DNA from: Agrobacterium vitis
GTDB lineage: Bacteria > Pseudomonadota > Alphaproteobacteria > Rhizobiales > Rhizobiaceae
NCBI RefSeq assembly: GCF_014926405.1
Contig: NZ_JACXXJ020000005.1
Coordinates: 2,671,001-2,735,000 of the forward strand
Length of the DNA: 64,000 nucleotides
Direction of reading: 5' to 3'
Below, piece after piece: positions 1 through 9,249 of this stretch. Numbering within the stretch: the first letter of the stretch is position 1; each line of letters begins with the position of its first letter. Made by a program: the position numbers and the translations under genes. The notes below the pieces were generated by a model, which searched no databases, was not told where the DNA came from, and saw only the letters and a list, made by a program, of their open reading frames with translations.

Positions 1-2468
1 TGGGCTGCCGCCTGCGCCGCCCGGCGCGCGGCGGCAATGAAATCCATCCGGTCATCCGCTGATGCCGGTTTTACACCTGCCGCACCAAGCGCAGGTTCAG
101 CCGGTGCAGAACCGGCCTGCTGACGCGCCCGGACCTTTTCCAGGATCTTGCGCACATCCGGCTTGCCGGAACCAGGCTCCAGCAATTCATTGGCCTCTTC
201 CGGGGGGAGGATATCAACGGGATCGATGGAAGGCGCATCCTCGATCATCTGACGCGGGTGCGGCGCGGCGGCCTTTGCCGGTGTCGCGGTCTCGGTCTGC
301 GCTTTCTTGATCTTCGGCTTCAGGCGCCGGCTCAAACCGGCGATCAGGCTGGGTTTCGCGACCTTCCCATCATCGCTCTGGGGACGAGCCTCGGCATGAG
401 CGGGCGCATCGATAGTGTCTTCAGCCTGAAGAAGGTCAACAACCGGTTCCACGTCAGTCTCAACGGACGCGGTCCGCTGCGCAGCCGCAACCGCCTTATC
501 GGCGCGATCTTCCTCACTGTTGGCGGTGGCAGTCCGGCGGTCCATCTGGTCGAGTTTTTCGGCAATCTGCACCAGGGTCTGGTGCAAAGCCTCGACGGTA
601 CGGTGGCTGCGTTCCTCCCCGCCCCGGCTGATCTCTTCCAGGTGGCGCAGGTGATCGGCGAGCACGGCCAGCGTTTCGGAAATCTGGTCCTGTCCCGGCA
701 CCTGAACGGTGGCCGGGCTTTGGCGGGCATAATTGTCCATCACAGCTTCGGCGGCCTGGCGGGCCGCCTCGACGATATACTCATCGCTGGTCGCCAGATA
801 ATCCTCAAGGGCCGTCATCCTGCCCTCGATACGCTCACCCTGGCCATTGTCCGTCAAGGGCGAGGCACTGATCAGCGCCGAGAGATGGGCGATCTGCTGT
901 TCCAACCCGGCAATGGCGGAGCCATCACCGGATGGCGAGGCACTCGTCTCATCCAGACGGGCAGCGATGGAGTAAAGCCGGTCGTCCAGGCTGCGCAGCA
1001 GGTTTTCATCCACCGATGATACCGTCGGCTGAGCATCGATCTGATCGATTCGCCTACCGATCACGGCAATCTGCTCGGCCAGCTTGTCGCTCAGCGAAGC
1101 ATGGTCCAGCGCGTCGATCTTGCGGGAGATATCGGAGAGATAGCCGGTCAGTTCGGGTTGCAGGCTTTCGCGCTGCGACATTTCCAGCATGCGGGTCAGA
1201 TCGTCCAGCCGCTCTTCCAACCGCTGGGCGGCCTGCTGGTGCGCCAAATCCTCGATTTTCAACGATAGCGCTTCGAGACGGTGCTCCAGATCACCAGCCG
1301 GAAACCCTGCGGTCTGCTCCGAAATCAGTTCCAGATGATGGGCAATGGTAGCGATCCGGTCTTCCAGACGCTCGATCAGACGCGGGTCGGTGGCTTGCCC
1401 CCCATGACGGCCAGAAACGGAAATGGCGCGGGAAATCTCGTCCAGACGGTGATCAAGCTGGCCGAACTGCTCCAGCATCGCCTGGCTGTTGGGCTCCAGA
1501 TGCTGGCCGATATGCTCAAGCGCCTTGGCAATGGCAACCAGCTTGTCTTCCAGGAGCCGCACGGAGCGCACATCGCCGATCGTGCCCAATTGCTGCTTGA
1601 TCTCATCCAGCCGGTAGGCAAGCTGCAACAGGTCCTGCTGGATGCGCTCAGGCGCGATGGTGTCGAGCCGCGCTTCAAGCGCGCTCCAACGGGTTTCCAT
1701 GGTCTGCGTGCCGCTATCGCGGGCAAGTCGGTCCATCAACGAGCGCAATTCCTCGAAATCGGCCCGCAATGCTTCGGTTTCGGGCGCGGCGGGATGGCCG
1801 ATCCGCTCCAGGCTGTCGGCCATGCGCATGAAATCCTCACGCAGGCCAGCGGCTTCGCGGCTTTCTTCAGCCATCACCCTGATATCCTGGATATCGGAGC
1901 GCAAAGCACCGATTTCACCGGCAAGGCTCTCGCTGATATCCTGGCGCAGGTCGGCGCGCAGGGTAGACAGGGCCTTATAGAAATCCGGCAAGGGCGCGGC
2001 ACTCCCGCCAGCCATCAGCTGCGGGGCCAATTCCAGCACCTGGGGCGGGCGCACGACTACAGTCTCCTCAGGCGCTCGATATTTCGGATCGCTGTCGCGC
2101 AGCGATGTCCGTCCCGGAGCGAGTGGGCGTGCCGCTTCCAACGCCCGTTGCCGGGCGCGGATTTCGGCCAACGGATCGAGCCGGTCGGCAGGAGCAGAAG
2201 AGGTCGCAGCAGGCGGCAGCTCTGCCGAAGCCTGCAATGGCTTATCGGAAAAAGCACTGGCTGCCGAGCGAACATCCCTGGAGACGCCGCCGGAGATGCC
2301 ATTCATCAGACCTTCGATCCGCGCCTCCAGCCCCTCGATCGTGCGGCTCAGGGCATCCAGCGACGAGGCACCGACGGGGCGCGGGTCAGCCTGACGCATC
2401 TCCACCTGGTGAGGCAGCATCTGGCCGGGAGCTCTATAGCTCTGCGATGGAGACCGCTGTCCGTTCAT
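1..2468 (-). CDS. podJ: PodJ-like polar localization factor, C-terminus cut by window edge
   Basis: An uninterrupted minus-strand frame runs from an ATG at 2468 off the left edge, giving about 822 visible residues. After a short Pro/Gln-rich N-terminus comes DALSRTIEGLEARIEGLM, then a long chain of heptad-like coiled-coil segments rich in Leu, Glu and Arg (LEDRIATIAHHLELIS, LDDRLYSIAARLDE), then an acidic/Pro-Ala linker. This matches the N-terminal cytoplasmic half of rhizobial PodJ proteins, which organise the growing or old pole; the transmembrane, Sel1-repeat and peptidoglycan-binding parts would lie outside the window. An in-frame ATG at 2552 could add 28 residues, and neither start has a clear ribosome-binding site. 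It is divergent from the acyl-CoA dehydrogenase operon. The family is inferred from architecture, and another large coiled-coil envelope protein is possible. Confidence 0.62.
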   Translation of the reverse strand, partial: MNGQRSPSQSYRAPGQMLPHQVEMRQADPRPVGASSLDALSRTIEGLEARIEGLMNGISGGVSRDVRSAASAFSDKPLQASAELPPAATSSAPADRLDPLAEIRARQRALEAARPLAPGRTSLRDSDPKYRAPEETVVVRPPQVLELAPQLMAGGSAAPLPDFYKALSTLRADLRQDISESLAGEIGALRSDIQDIRVMAEESREAAGLREDFMRMADSLERIGHPAAPETEALRADFEELRSLMDRLARDSGTQTMETRWSALEARLDTIAPERIQQDLLQLAYRLDEIKQQLGTIGDVRSVRLLEDKLVAIAKALEHIGQHLEPNSQAMLEQFGQLDHRLDEISRAISVSGRHGGQATDPRLIERLEDRIATIAHHLELISEQTAGFPAGDLEHRLEALSLKIEDLAHQQAAQRLEERLDDLTRMLEMSQRESLQPELTGYLSDISRKIDALDHASLSDKLAEQIAVIGRRIDQIDAQPTVSSVDENLLRSLDDRLYSIAARLDETSASPSGDGSAIAGLEQQIAHLSALISASPLTDNGQGERIEGRMTALEDYLATSDEYIVEAARQAAEAVMDNYARQSPATVQVPGQDQISETLAVLADHLRHLEEISRGGEERSHRTVEALHQTLVQIAEKLDQMDRRTATANSEEDRADKAVAAAQRTASVETDVEPVVDLLQAEDTIDAPAHAEARPQSDDGKVAKPSLIAGLSRRLKPKIKKAQTETATPAKAAAPHPRQMIEDAPSIDPVDILPPEEANELLEPGSGKPDVRKILEKVRARQQAGSAPAEPALGAAGVKPASADDRMDFIAAARRAAQAAA

Positions 2469-2873
2469 ATTCCAAACTCGCTTCGCGTTTCGGGCCTGCC
2501 CCAAGACCTGCTCCCCTCCCCCAAACCCGGGATTGGAGGTTGCAATTCTCATCTTGAGGCGGCGCAAATCATTCCGCAGCAGAATCGGGGAAACGTGGTA
2601 AACAACCCGTTAAGAATGACTGAGATTTTTAACCTTTTCGGTGTGGGCATCCTATTGTGCCGCCAAACGGGAACTCCAGCGTGATATATGCGCGACGATC
2701 ATCGCCCCTTTCGTCTCCGCTGCACAAATTCCTTGTACATCTTGCCTATCCGTTGGCAGGGCGCATTCTTCAAATTCACATTTTTGCGTATTGACGTTTA
2801 CGCGCACGTCAATATTTTGTAAGACAGAACATCGCCGGGGAGGACGCCGGCCGCAATCTGGAGGACATTGACC
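2469..2873. other. Divergent intergenic region podJ-like / beta-oxidation operon
   Basis: About 400 bases separate the two divergent starts. It holds the palindromic promoter described at 2791-2818 and a ribosome-binding site GGAGG at 2860-2864. I see no small gene here; the frames that open across it are antisense or out-of-frame artefacts. Confidence 0.6.
2791..2818 (+). promoter_or_regulatory. Palindromic operator inside a sigma70-like promoter of the beta-oxidation operon
   Basis: TTGACGT (2791-2797) and ACGTCAA (2806-2812) form a perfect 7-bp inverted repeat with an 8-base centre containing TTACGCGC. TTGACG also serves as a -35 hexamer, with TATTTT (2813-2818) 16 bases downstream as a -10. 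An operator between -35 and -10 is the typical place for MerR-family activators. The TTGACGTTTACG part resembles LiuR-type sites known for acyl-CoA and branched-chain catabolic genes. The identity of the regulator is inference. Confidence 0.55.
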
Positions 2874-4667
2874 ATGCCCGTCTATAAGGCACCTGTCGCG
2901 GACACGCTTTTCATCCTGAACACAGTGCTGGGCCTGGAGCGCTACAACAACCTGCCCGGTTTTGAAGACGCGACGCCCGACATGATCGAGGCGATTGTCG
3001 GCGAGGCCGCCAAGCTTGCCGAAGAACAGCTGTTTCCGCTCAATCTGTCCGGCGACCAGGAAGGCTGTACCCGCAATGCGGATGGCTCCGTTGCCGTGCC
3101 GAAGGGCTTCAAGGAAGCCTATGACGCCTACTGCGCCGGTGGCTGGAGCGGCCTTGCCGTCCCACCGGAATATGGCGGCCAGGGCCTGCCTTACGTGCTG
3201 CATGCTGCCGTTGGTGAATATATGTCGTCGGCCAATATGGCGCTGATGATGTACCCAGGCCTGACACAAGGGGCGATTGCCGCCATTCTGGCGCATGGGT
3301 CTGACGCGCAAAAGGCCACCTATCTGCCGAAAATGGTCGAAGGCACCTGGTCCGGCACCATGAACCTGACTGAGCCCCATTGCGGCACCGACCTTGGTCT
3401 GCTGCGCACCAAGGCCGTGCCGAATGGCGATGGCACCTATAAAATTTCCGGCCAGAAGATCTTCATCTCGGCTGGTGAACACGGGATGAGCGAGAATATC
3501 ATCCATCTGGTTCTCGCCCGTATCGAAGGTGCGCCTGAGGGCACCAAGGGCATTTCACTGTTCATTGTGCCGAAAGTCATTGTCGGTGAAGATGGCACGC
3601 TGGGTGCCAGAAATGGCGTTTCCTGTGGCGCAATCGAACACAAGATGGGCATTCACGGCAATGCCACCTGCGTGATGAACTATGACGAGGCCACCGGCTA
3701 TTTGATCGGCGCGGAGAACAAAGGCCTTTCGGCCATGTTCGTGATGATGAACGAGGCCCGTCTGGGCGTCGGCCTGCAAGGCCTGTCGATTGCCGAAGTC
3801 GCCTATCAGAATGCCGTGACCTATGCGCGGGAGCGTATTCAGGGCCGCTCGCTGTCTGGCGCAAAGGCACCGGATAAAAAGGCCGATCCGATCATCGTCC
3901 ACCCCGATATTCGCCGCGCCCTGATGACCATCAAGGCCTTCAACGAGGCAGGCCGCGCCTTCACGCTCTGGACCGCGCTGAAATCCGACATTGCCCACCG
4001 CGCCGGTGATGCGGCTGAAAAGCAAACCGCCGATGATATTCTCGGCCTGATGACACCGATCCTCAAGGGTGTTTTGACCGACAAGGGCTTTGACCATGCG
4101 GTTATGGCCCAGCAGGTCTATGGCGGCCATGGCTATATCGAAGAATGGGGCATGAGCCAGTATGTACGCGATGCCCGCATCGCGATGATTTATGAAGGGG
4201 CGAACGGCATTCAGGCGCTGGATCTGGTCGGCCGCAAGCTGGGCTTGAACGGTGGACGGGCCGTGATGGCGCTGTTCAACGAAATCGGTGCCTTCTGCGA
4301 GGAAAACCGCGAGAATGAAAAGCTATCCTTCTTCACCAAGCAGCTGAAGAAGGGGCTGAACGACGCGCAAGGTGCGACCATGTGGTTCATGCAAAATGCC
4401 ATGGCCAAGCCCGACAATGCCGGTGCTGGCTCGACCGATTACATGCATCTCTTCGGTCTGGTTGTGCTGGGCTATATGTGGGCCAAAATGGCCAAGGCCG
4501 CCCATGAGGCACTGGATGGCTGTGCTAGTGATGCGGATTATTACAACAACAAGCTGTTGACCGGTCGCTACTTCATGGAAAAGATCATGCCGGAAACCGC
4601 CTTGCGCAAGTCGCGCATCGAAGCGGGTGCTGACAGCGTGATGGCGATGGCTGCCGAGGCATTTTGA
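2874..4667 (+). CDS. Acyl-CoA dehydrogenase (long, 597 aa, FAD-dependent)
   Basis: First dehydrogenation step of beta-oxidation: acyl-CoA to trans-2-enoyl-CoA with FAD. The 597-residue length fits the longer bacterial acyl-CoA dehydrogenase subfamily with an extra C-terminal domain. Visible motifs are the substrate/FAD loop MNLTEPHCGTDLG and, near the C-terminal third, QQVYGGHGYIEEWG followed by ARIAMIYEGANGIQALDL, where the Glu of YEG is the expected catalytic base. ATG 2874 is chosen over an in-frame TTG at 2868 because GGAGG at 2860-2864 is correctly spaced only for the ATG. It is the first gene of a three-gene operon with a thiolase and a FadJ-like fusion. The preferred substrate (fatty acyl or methylthio-acyl) cannot be told from sequence. 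Confidence 0.93.
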   Translation: MPVYKAPVADTLFILNTVLGLERYNNLPGFEDATPDMIEAIVGEAAKLAEEQLFPLNLSGDQEGCTRNADGSVAVPKGFKEAYDAYCAGGWSGLAVPPEYGGQGLPYVLHAAVGEYMSSANMALMMYPGLTQGAIAAILAHGSDAQKATYLPKMVEGTWSGTMNLTEPHCGTDLGLLRTKAVPNGDGTYKISGQKIFISAGEHGMSENIIHLVLARIEGAPEGTKGISLFIVPKVIVGEDGTLGARNGVSCGAIEHKMGIHGNATCVMNYDEATGYLIGAENKGLSAMFVMMNEARLGVGLQGLSIAEVAYQNAVTYARERIQGRSLSGAKAPDKKADPIIVHPDIRRALMTIKAFNEAGRAFTLWTALKSDIAHRAGDAAEKQTADDILGLMTPILKGVLTDKGFDHAVMAQQVYGGHGYIEEWGMSQYVRDARIAMIYEGANGIQALDLVGRKLGLNGGRAVMALFNEIGAFCEENRENEKLSFFTKQLKKGLNDAQGATMWFMQNAMAKPDNAGAGSTDYMHLFGLVVLGYMWAKMAKAAHEALDGCASDADYYNNKLLTGRYFMEKIMPETALRKSRIEAGADSVMAMAAEAF

Positions 4668-4742
4668 TTAAATACGGCTTCTCCCCACCGGGGATAAACC
4701 ATTGAAAAAATTCAGGAGCTTTGCGCTCCGGGGAGAGAGACG

Positions 4743-5951
4743 ATGACTGAAGTCTATGTTTACGACCACGTGCGCACGCCGCGCGGCCGCGGCAAGAAGG
4801 ATGGCGCACTGCATGAAGTGCCATCCGTGCGCCTTGCCGCCAAGGCGCTGGAAGCCATCCGCGACCGCAACGGTCTCGACACATCCACCGTCGATGACAT
4901 CATCATGGGTTGCGTCGATCCTGTCATGGATGCTGGCGCCGTGATCCCCAAGGCTGCGGCCTTTGAGGCGGGTTATTCCACCAAGGCTCCGGGCATACAG
5001 ATTTCGCGTTTCTGCGCGTCTGGTCTTGATGCCATCAATCTGGCCGCAGGCAAGATTGCCACGGGTGCGGATGATATCGTCATTGCGGGTGGCGTGGAGA
5101 GCATGTCACGTGTTGGCCTTGGCATGTCGGGTGGGGCGTGGTTCATGGACCCATCGGTCAACTTCCCGGCCTTTTTCATGCCGCAGGGCGTGTCCGCCGA
5201 TCTGATCGCCACAAAGTATGGCTTCTCCCGCGATGATGTGGATGCCTATGCGGTGGAAAGCCAGAAACGCTCCGCCAATTCCTGGGCAAATGGCTATTTC
5301 GACAAATCGGTCGTCGCCGTGAAGGACCAGAATGGCCTGACCATTCTGGATCGCGACGAACATATGCGCCCCGGCACGGACATGCAGTCGCTGGCAGGTC
5401 TCAACCCTTCCTTCCAGATGCCCGGTGAAATGGGCGGCTTTGAAGCCGTCGGCATTCAGGCGCATCCCGAAATCGAGAAAATCAACTACGTCCACCACGC
5501 GGGCAATTCGTCCGGCATCGTCGATGGCTCCGGCGTTGTGCTGCTTGGCTCCAAGACCGGCGGCGAGAGCATGGGCTTGAAGCCCCGCGCCCGCATTCGC
5601 GCCTTTGCCAATATCGGCTCCGATCCGGCCTTGATGCTGACCGGCCCTGTCGATGTGACGGAAAAGCTGTTGAAGAAAACCGGCATGACGCTGGCCGACA
5701 TCGATCTGTTCGAGCTGAACGAAGCCTTTGCCGCCGTGGTTCTGCGCTTCATGCAGCATTTTGACGTGTCCCATGATGTCATGAACGTTAATGGCGGCGC
5801 GATTGCCATGGGCCACCCGCTGGGTGCCACAGGCGCGATGATCCTCGGCACCGTGCTGGATGAGCTGGAGCGGCGGGATCTGAACACCGCGCTTGTCACG
5901 CTCTGCATCGGGGCTGGCATGGGCACCGCCACCGTTATTGAACGAGTCTGA
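4743..5951 (+). CDS. Acetyl-CoA C-acyltransferase (thiolase)
   Basis: Cleaves 3-ketoacyl-CoA with CoA to release acetyl-CoA, the last step of the cycle. All thiolase signatures are present: the nucleophilic Cys in SRFCASGLDAIN, NEAFAA, the GGAIAMGHPLGATG loop with its catalytic His, and the second Cys in CIGAGMG. The 402-residue length is normal. The start ATG 4743 follows GGGGAGAGAG. A small hairpin, GGAGC (4715-4719) with GCTCC (4725-4729), sits just upstream of the ribosome-binding site and might tune translation. Seventy-five bases separate it from the dehydrogenase, and the FadJ-like gene starts 15 bases after it, so co-transcription is very likely. Confidence 0.94.
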   Translation: MTEVYVYDHVRTPRGRGKKDGALHEVPSVRLAAKALEAIRDRNGLDTSTVDDIIMGCVDPVMDAGAVIPKAAAFEAGYSTKAPGIQISRFCASGLDAINLAAGKIATGADDIVIAGGVESMSRVGLGMSGGAWFMDPSVNFPAFFMPQGVSADLIATKYGFSRDDVDAYAVESQKRSANSWANGYFDKSVVAVKDQNGLTILDRDEHMRPGTDMQSLAGLNPSFQMPGEMGGFEAVGIQAHPEIEKINYVHHAGNSSGIVDGSGVVLLGSKTGGESMGLKPRARIRAFANIGSDPALMLTGPVDVTEKLLKKTGMTLADIDLFELNEAFAAVVLRFMQHFDVSHDVMNVNGGAIAMGHPLGATGAMILGTVLDELERRDLNTALVTLCIGAGMGTATVIERV

Positions 5952-5966
5952 TCGGGAGGGATGACA

Positions 5967-8180
5967 ATGACCTATAAGAATTTCACCGTTGAGACCGATG
6001 CAGACGGCATTGCCCTTGTCACCTGGGACATGCCCGACAAGAGCATGAATGTCTTCACCATGGAGGTGATGGACGAAATCGAAGCGATTGTGGATGCCAC
6101 CGTCGCGGATGCAGCCGTCAAGGGCGTGGTGTTCACGTCAGGCAAATCCGCCTTTTCCGGCGGAGCCGATCTCAGCATGATCCGCGGCATGTTCTCCATG
6201 GTAGAGGAAGAACGCGCCAAGGACCCGGCCAATGCCGTGCAAAAACTGTTCGACGCCGCTGGCCGGATGAGCTGGCTGTGGCGCAAGATCGAGACCAATG
6301 GCAAGCCCTGGGTATCGGCCATCAACGGCACCTGCATGGGCGGCGCATTCGAACTCTCCCTGTCTTGCCATGGCCGCGTGGTCTCCAACGGCAAATCGGT
6401 GAAGCTGGCGCTGCCCGAAGTCAAGGTTGGCATTTTCCCCGGCGCGGGTGGCACGCAGCGTGTGCCGCGTCTGGCCAATGCCCAGGACGCCCTGCAAATG
6501 ATGACCACCGGCCAGACCCTGACGCCGCAACGCGCCAAGGCCATGAACCTCGTGCATCAGGTGGTGGAGCCGGACCAGCTCATTACAGCCGCAAAGCAGA
6601 TGATCAAGGATGGCTTGAAGCCGGTTGCCCCCTGGGATGAAAAAGGCTTCAAAGCCCCAGGCGGTGGCATCTGGACACCGGCATCGGCCCAGCTTTGGCC
6701 AGCGGCACCGGCTGTGCTGCGCCGTGAAACCTCCGGCAATTACCCGGCCGCCCTGGCGATCCTGAAATGCGTTTACGAAGGCTTGCAGGTGCCGTTCGAC
6801 ACCGGCCTTCGCATCGAGCAGCGCTATTTCACCGAAATCGTCCAGACCACTGAAGCCTTCTCGATGATCCGCTCGCTGTTCATCTCACTTCAGGAGCTTG
6901 GCAAGGGCGCGCGCCGCCCGGCTGGCCAGCCGAAAAGCACCATCAAGAAGGTTGGCGTGGTTGGCGCTGGTTTCATGGGCGCATCGATTGCCTATGTCAC
7001 CGCCGCCGCCGGTCTGCCCGTAGTGCTGATCGACCGCGACATGGAGGCTGCCAACAAGGGCAGGTCCGTGGCCGAAGGCCTGGTGTCGGGTGCAATCGGC
7101 AAGGGCAAGATGAGCAAGGAAGACGGCGAAAAGCTGCTGTCTCTGATCACGCCCAGCGACGATTATTCCGCCCTGTCGGATGCCGATCTGGTGATCGAAG
7201 CGGTGTTTGAAGACCGCGACGTCAAGAAGGCCGTGATTGAAAAGATTGAGGCCGTGCTGCCGGAAGGGGCAATTTTTGCCTCCAACACCTCGACCCTGCC
7301 GATCACGGGTCTTGCCAAGAACTCCAAACGCCCAGTGGATTTCATCGGCATCCATTTCTTCTCGCCGGTCGAAAAGATGATGCTGACGGAAGTCATCCTC
7401 GGCAAGGAGACCGGCGACAAGGCGCTGGCGGTGGCTCTCGACTATGTGGCAGCCATCAAGAAGACACCGATTGTCGTCAATGACACCCGTGGTTTCTTCG
7501 TCAACCGCTGCGTACTGCGCTACATGGCGGAAAGCTACGACATGTTGCTGGAAGGCGTGCCGCCGGTGATGATCGAAAATGCCGCGAAATTCGCCGGCAT
7601 GCCGGTTGGTCCGCTGTCCCTCAACGATGAAGTGGCAATCGATCTGTCCTACAAGATCCTCAAGGCCACCATTGCCGATCTTGGTGAGAAGGCCGTGGAC
7701 CCGCGCCATATGGAACTGGTGGCCCGCATGGTCGAGAAGGAAGAACGCTTTGGTCGCAAGAACGGCAAGGGTTTCTATGATTACCCCGCCAAGCCTGCCA
7801 AAAAGCATGTCTGGCCGGGCCTGAAGGACTTTTATCCGCAGCAAAAGCCTGATGACGTCAATGTCAAAACCCTGCAAGAGCGTTTCCTGGCGACCATCGC
7901 CCTGGAAGCGGCCCGCACCATGGAAGAAGGCATCGTGGTTGACCCGCGCGAAGCTGATGTCGGCTCTATCCTCGGCTTCGGCTTTGCCCCCTATACCGGC
8001 GGCGCGCTGTCCTACATCGACGGCATGGGCGTGAAGACCTTCGTGGCACTCTGCGAACGGCTGGCCAAGGACTACGGCCCGCATTTTGCACCAACGCCGC
8101 TGCTCAAGGAGATGGCGCAGAAGGGCGAGACCTTCTACGGGCGGTTTGATCCCTATGGGGCAGCCAAGCAGGCGGCCTGA
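5967..8180 (+). CDS. fadJ: 3-hydroxyacyl-CoA dehydrogenase / enoyl-CoA hydratase fusion (FadJ/FadB type)
   Basis: Bifunctional beta-oxidation alpha subunit: hydration of enoyl-CoA, then NAD-dependent oxidation of 3-hydroxyacyl-CoA. The N-terminal crotonase half shows the oxyanion-hole segment MGGAFELSLSCHGRV and PEVKVGIFPGAGGTQR. The centre carries a Rossmann motif VGVVGAGFMGASIA, and the dehydrogenase half has FIGIHFFSPVEKMMLTEVI with the catalytic His, then NDTRGFFVNRC. The 737-residue length is usual. ATG 5967 is preferred to ATG 5961 because the GGGAGGG at 5954-5960 touches the earlier ATG. It ends the operon, directly before a strong terminator. FadB and FadJ cannot be separated from sequence alone. 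Confidence 0.93.
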   Translation: MTYKNFTVETDADGIALVTWDMPDKSMNVFTMEVMDEIEAIVDATVADAAVKGVVFTSGKSAFSGGADLSMIRGMFSMVEEERAKDPANAVQKLFDAAGRMSWLWRKIETNGKPWVSAINGTCMGGAFELSLSCHGRVVSNGKSVKLALPEVKVGIFPGAGGTQRVPRLANAQDALQMMTTGQTLTPQRAKAMNLVHQVVEPDQLITAAKQMIKDGLKPVAPWDEKGFKAPGGGIWTPASAQLWPAAPAVLRRETSGNYPAALAILKCVYEGLQVPFDTGLRIEQRYFTEIVQTTEAFSMIRSLFISLQELGKGARRPAGQPKSTIKKVGVVGAGFMGASIAYVTAAAGLPVVLIDRDMEAANKGRSVAEGLVSGAIGKGKMSKEDGEKLLSLITPSDDYSALSDADLVIEAVFEDRDVKKAVIEKIEAVLPEGAIFASNTSTLPITGLAKNSKRPVDFIGIHFFSPVEKMMLTEVILGKETGDKALAVALDYVAAIKKTPIVVNDTRGFFVNRCVLRYMAESYDMLLEGVPPVMIENAAKFAGMPVGPLSLNDEVAIDLSYKILKATIADLGEKAVDPRHMELVARMVEKEERFGRKNGKGFYDYPAKPAKKHVWPGLKDFYPQQKPDDVNVKTLQERFLATIALEAARTMEEGIVVDPREADVGSILGFGFAPYTGGALSYIDGMGVKTFVALCERLAKDYGPHFAPTPLLKEMAQKGETFYGRFDPYGAAKQAA

Positions 8181-8198
8181 TTGCCAGGCAAAATAGAA

Positions 8199-8227
8199 CG
8201 GGGAGGCAGAAATGCCTCCCCGCTTTT
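8199..8227 (+). terminator. Rho-independent terminator of the beta-oxidation operon
   Basis: A perfect 10-bp stem (CGGGGAGGCA at 8199-8208 with TGCCTCCCCG at 8213-8222) closes a GAAA loop and is followed by CTTTTA. It lies 19 bases after the stop of the FadJ-like gene. The tail is weaker in the other direction, so it mainly serves the plus strand. Confidence 0.88.
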
Positions 8228-8242
8228 ATGTGGTCATAGGGT

Positions 8243-8794
8243 TTAAGCTTTGACCCAATCGCCCTGAATAGGCCTGGCGAAATAAGCCAATACAGCAATC
8301 ATGCAAATTTCAATCGATACCGACCAATAGATATGGCCGAGGATCTCGCTCCAGAGTTCAAACCCGTTGAGGTTCCACAGCCATCCTGTGGCGCCATTGG
8401 CGTAAACCGGATTTCTAAAGCCGAGCAGCGGGATGAGAAATCCATGCATCACCACGGTGATGATCAATCCATAAAACGCGCCATACCAGAGCCTGATCTT
8501 CGGCCAATAAGCGGAAGCGAAAACATAGACCAAAGCAAAGGCGAAACTGAACAGCCAGTGATACAGCGTGACAGCTCCAGGCACGGTGACGCCCTGATAG
8601 ATGTAATCGAGCGAATGCGAATTGAAGCCAAATCCTCCAAGCCACGCATCGATATGAGCACCCGGAGGTGACACTTCGCCCGGCACGCGCGGCGGCATAT
8701 TGACCTCAGATCCCCATTTGACCAGTGAACTGATGAAACCGCCTATGAGGGTGGTCCAGACAATAACCTGTCGATTGACCTTATTTTCCAACAT
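8243..8794 (-). CDS. YagU family inner-membrane protein (DUF1440)
   Basis: A 183-residue protein with four hydrophobic segments and the YagU/DUF1440 layout: an N-terminal helix (WTTLIGGFISSLVKWGSE), a conserved segment PPGAHIDAWLGG, and a C-terminal helix in ISIEICMIAVLAYF style. In E. coli this family supports acid resistance; the biochemical role is unknown. ATG 8794 is preceded by AAGGAT at proper spacing. The gene converges on the beta-oxidation operon and has a perfect FNR/FixK-type box about 170 bp upstream, which suggests low-oxygen control. Confidence 0.82.
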   Translation of the reverse strand: MLENKVNRQVIVWTTLIGGFISSLVKWGSEVNMPPRVPGEVSPPGAHIDAWLGGFGFNSHSLDYIYQGVTVPGAVTLYHWLFSFAFALVYVFASAYWPKIRLWYGAFYGLIITVVMHGFLIPLLGFRNPVYANGATGWLWNLNGFELWSEILGHIYWSVSIEICMIAVLAYFARPIQGDWVKA

Positions 8795-9249
8795 TATAAA
8801 TATCCTTCTGGCGGATACCCCTAAAGACCAGGGGCTTTTGCAAAAAATGCAACGGCACGAGCGTCAAATCGTGACTTATCCTCATGAATTACAATAGGAA
8901 TATGCGTGCATCCATCATGACTGCCGTTGTCTGGATCATGGGAGAAAACACGTCCACCGCCCTTGATCCTGATCAAGGTTGGTCTGGATTTCATTGATGC
9001 CGTAGGATGCAGACTTCAATTTTAAGGTGTGAGTGGATTTTACCGAACACACAAAAACGCTGTAGTTCCTTAAATTTCTTGCAGAATTCTCATCTGAAAT
9101 TGGGTTGGATTTAAGGTAAACGTTGTGAAGGCAACGATTGCCGATCCGGCTCCGGCACGGTTAACTTCAAGACGACATGAACTGGCAGCAATGCCAGCAT
9201 TTTTATGAATGATTTCATATCTCTACATTTCAGCAGCACCGCTAAAACT
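8795..9249. other. Non-coding interval upstream of the YagU-like gene
   Basis: No credible gene is seen here; the frames that open on the plus strand near 9205 are antisense to the hydrolase. The interval holds the FNR/FixK-type box at 8963-8976 and the leader of the YagU-like gene, and ends at the 3' end of the minus-strand hydrolase. Confidence 0.6.
8963..8976. promoter_or_regulatory. FNR/FixK-type anaerobox
   Basis: TTGAT (8963-8967), CCTG, ATCAA (8972-8976) is an exact match to the FNR/FixK/FnrN consensus TTGAT-N4-ATCAA, extended by a further base pair on each side. The only gene reading away from it without an intervening gene is the YagU-like gene on the minus strand. Known rhizobial class II sites sit near -41, which would place a start near 8928. 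Binding is inferred. Confidence 0.6.

Noticed and set aside
258..2684. Long plus-strand open frames of 253 and 467 codons
   Set aside because: They are antisense to the coherent coiled-coil PodJ-like frame, which runs uninterrupted to the window edge; their residue composition is not protein-like.
2652..3506. Minus-strand 284-codon frame over the acyl-CoA dehydrogenase
   Set aside because: It is antisense to a well-conserved enzyme gene and shows no motif.
5106..8084. Large minus-strand frames (236 and 399 codons) under thiolase and FadJ-like genes
   Set aside because: His/Gln-rich shadow translations of GC-rich codons on the other strand; no family resemblance.
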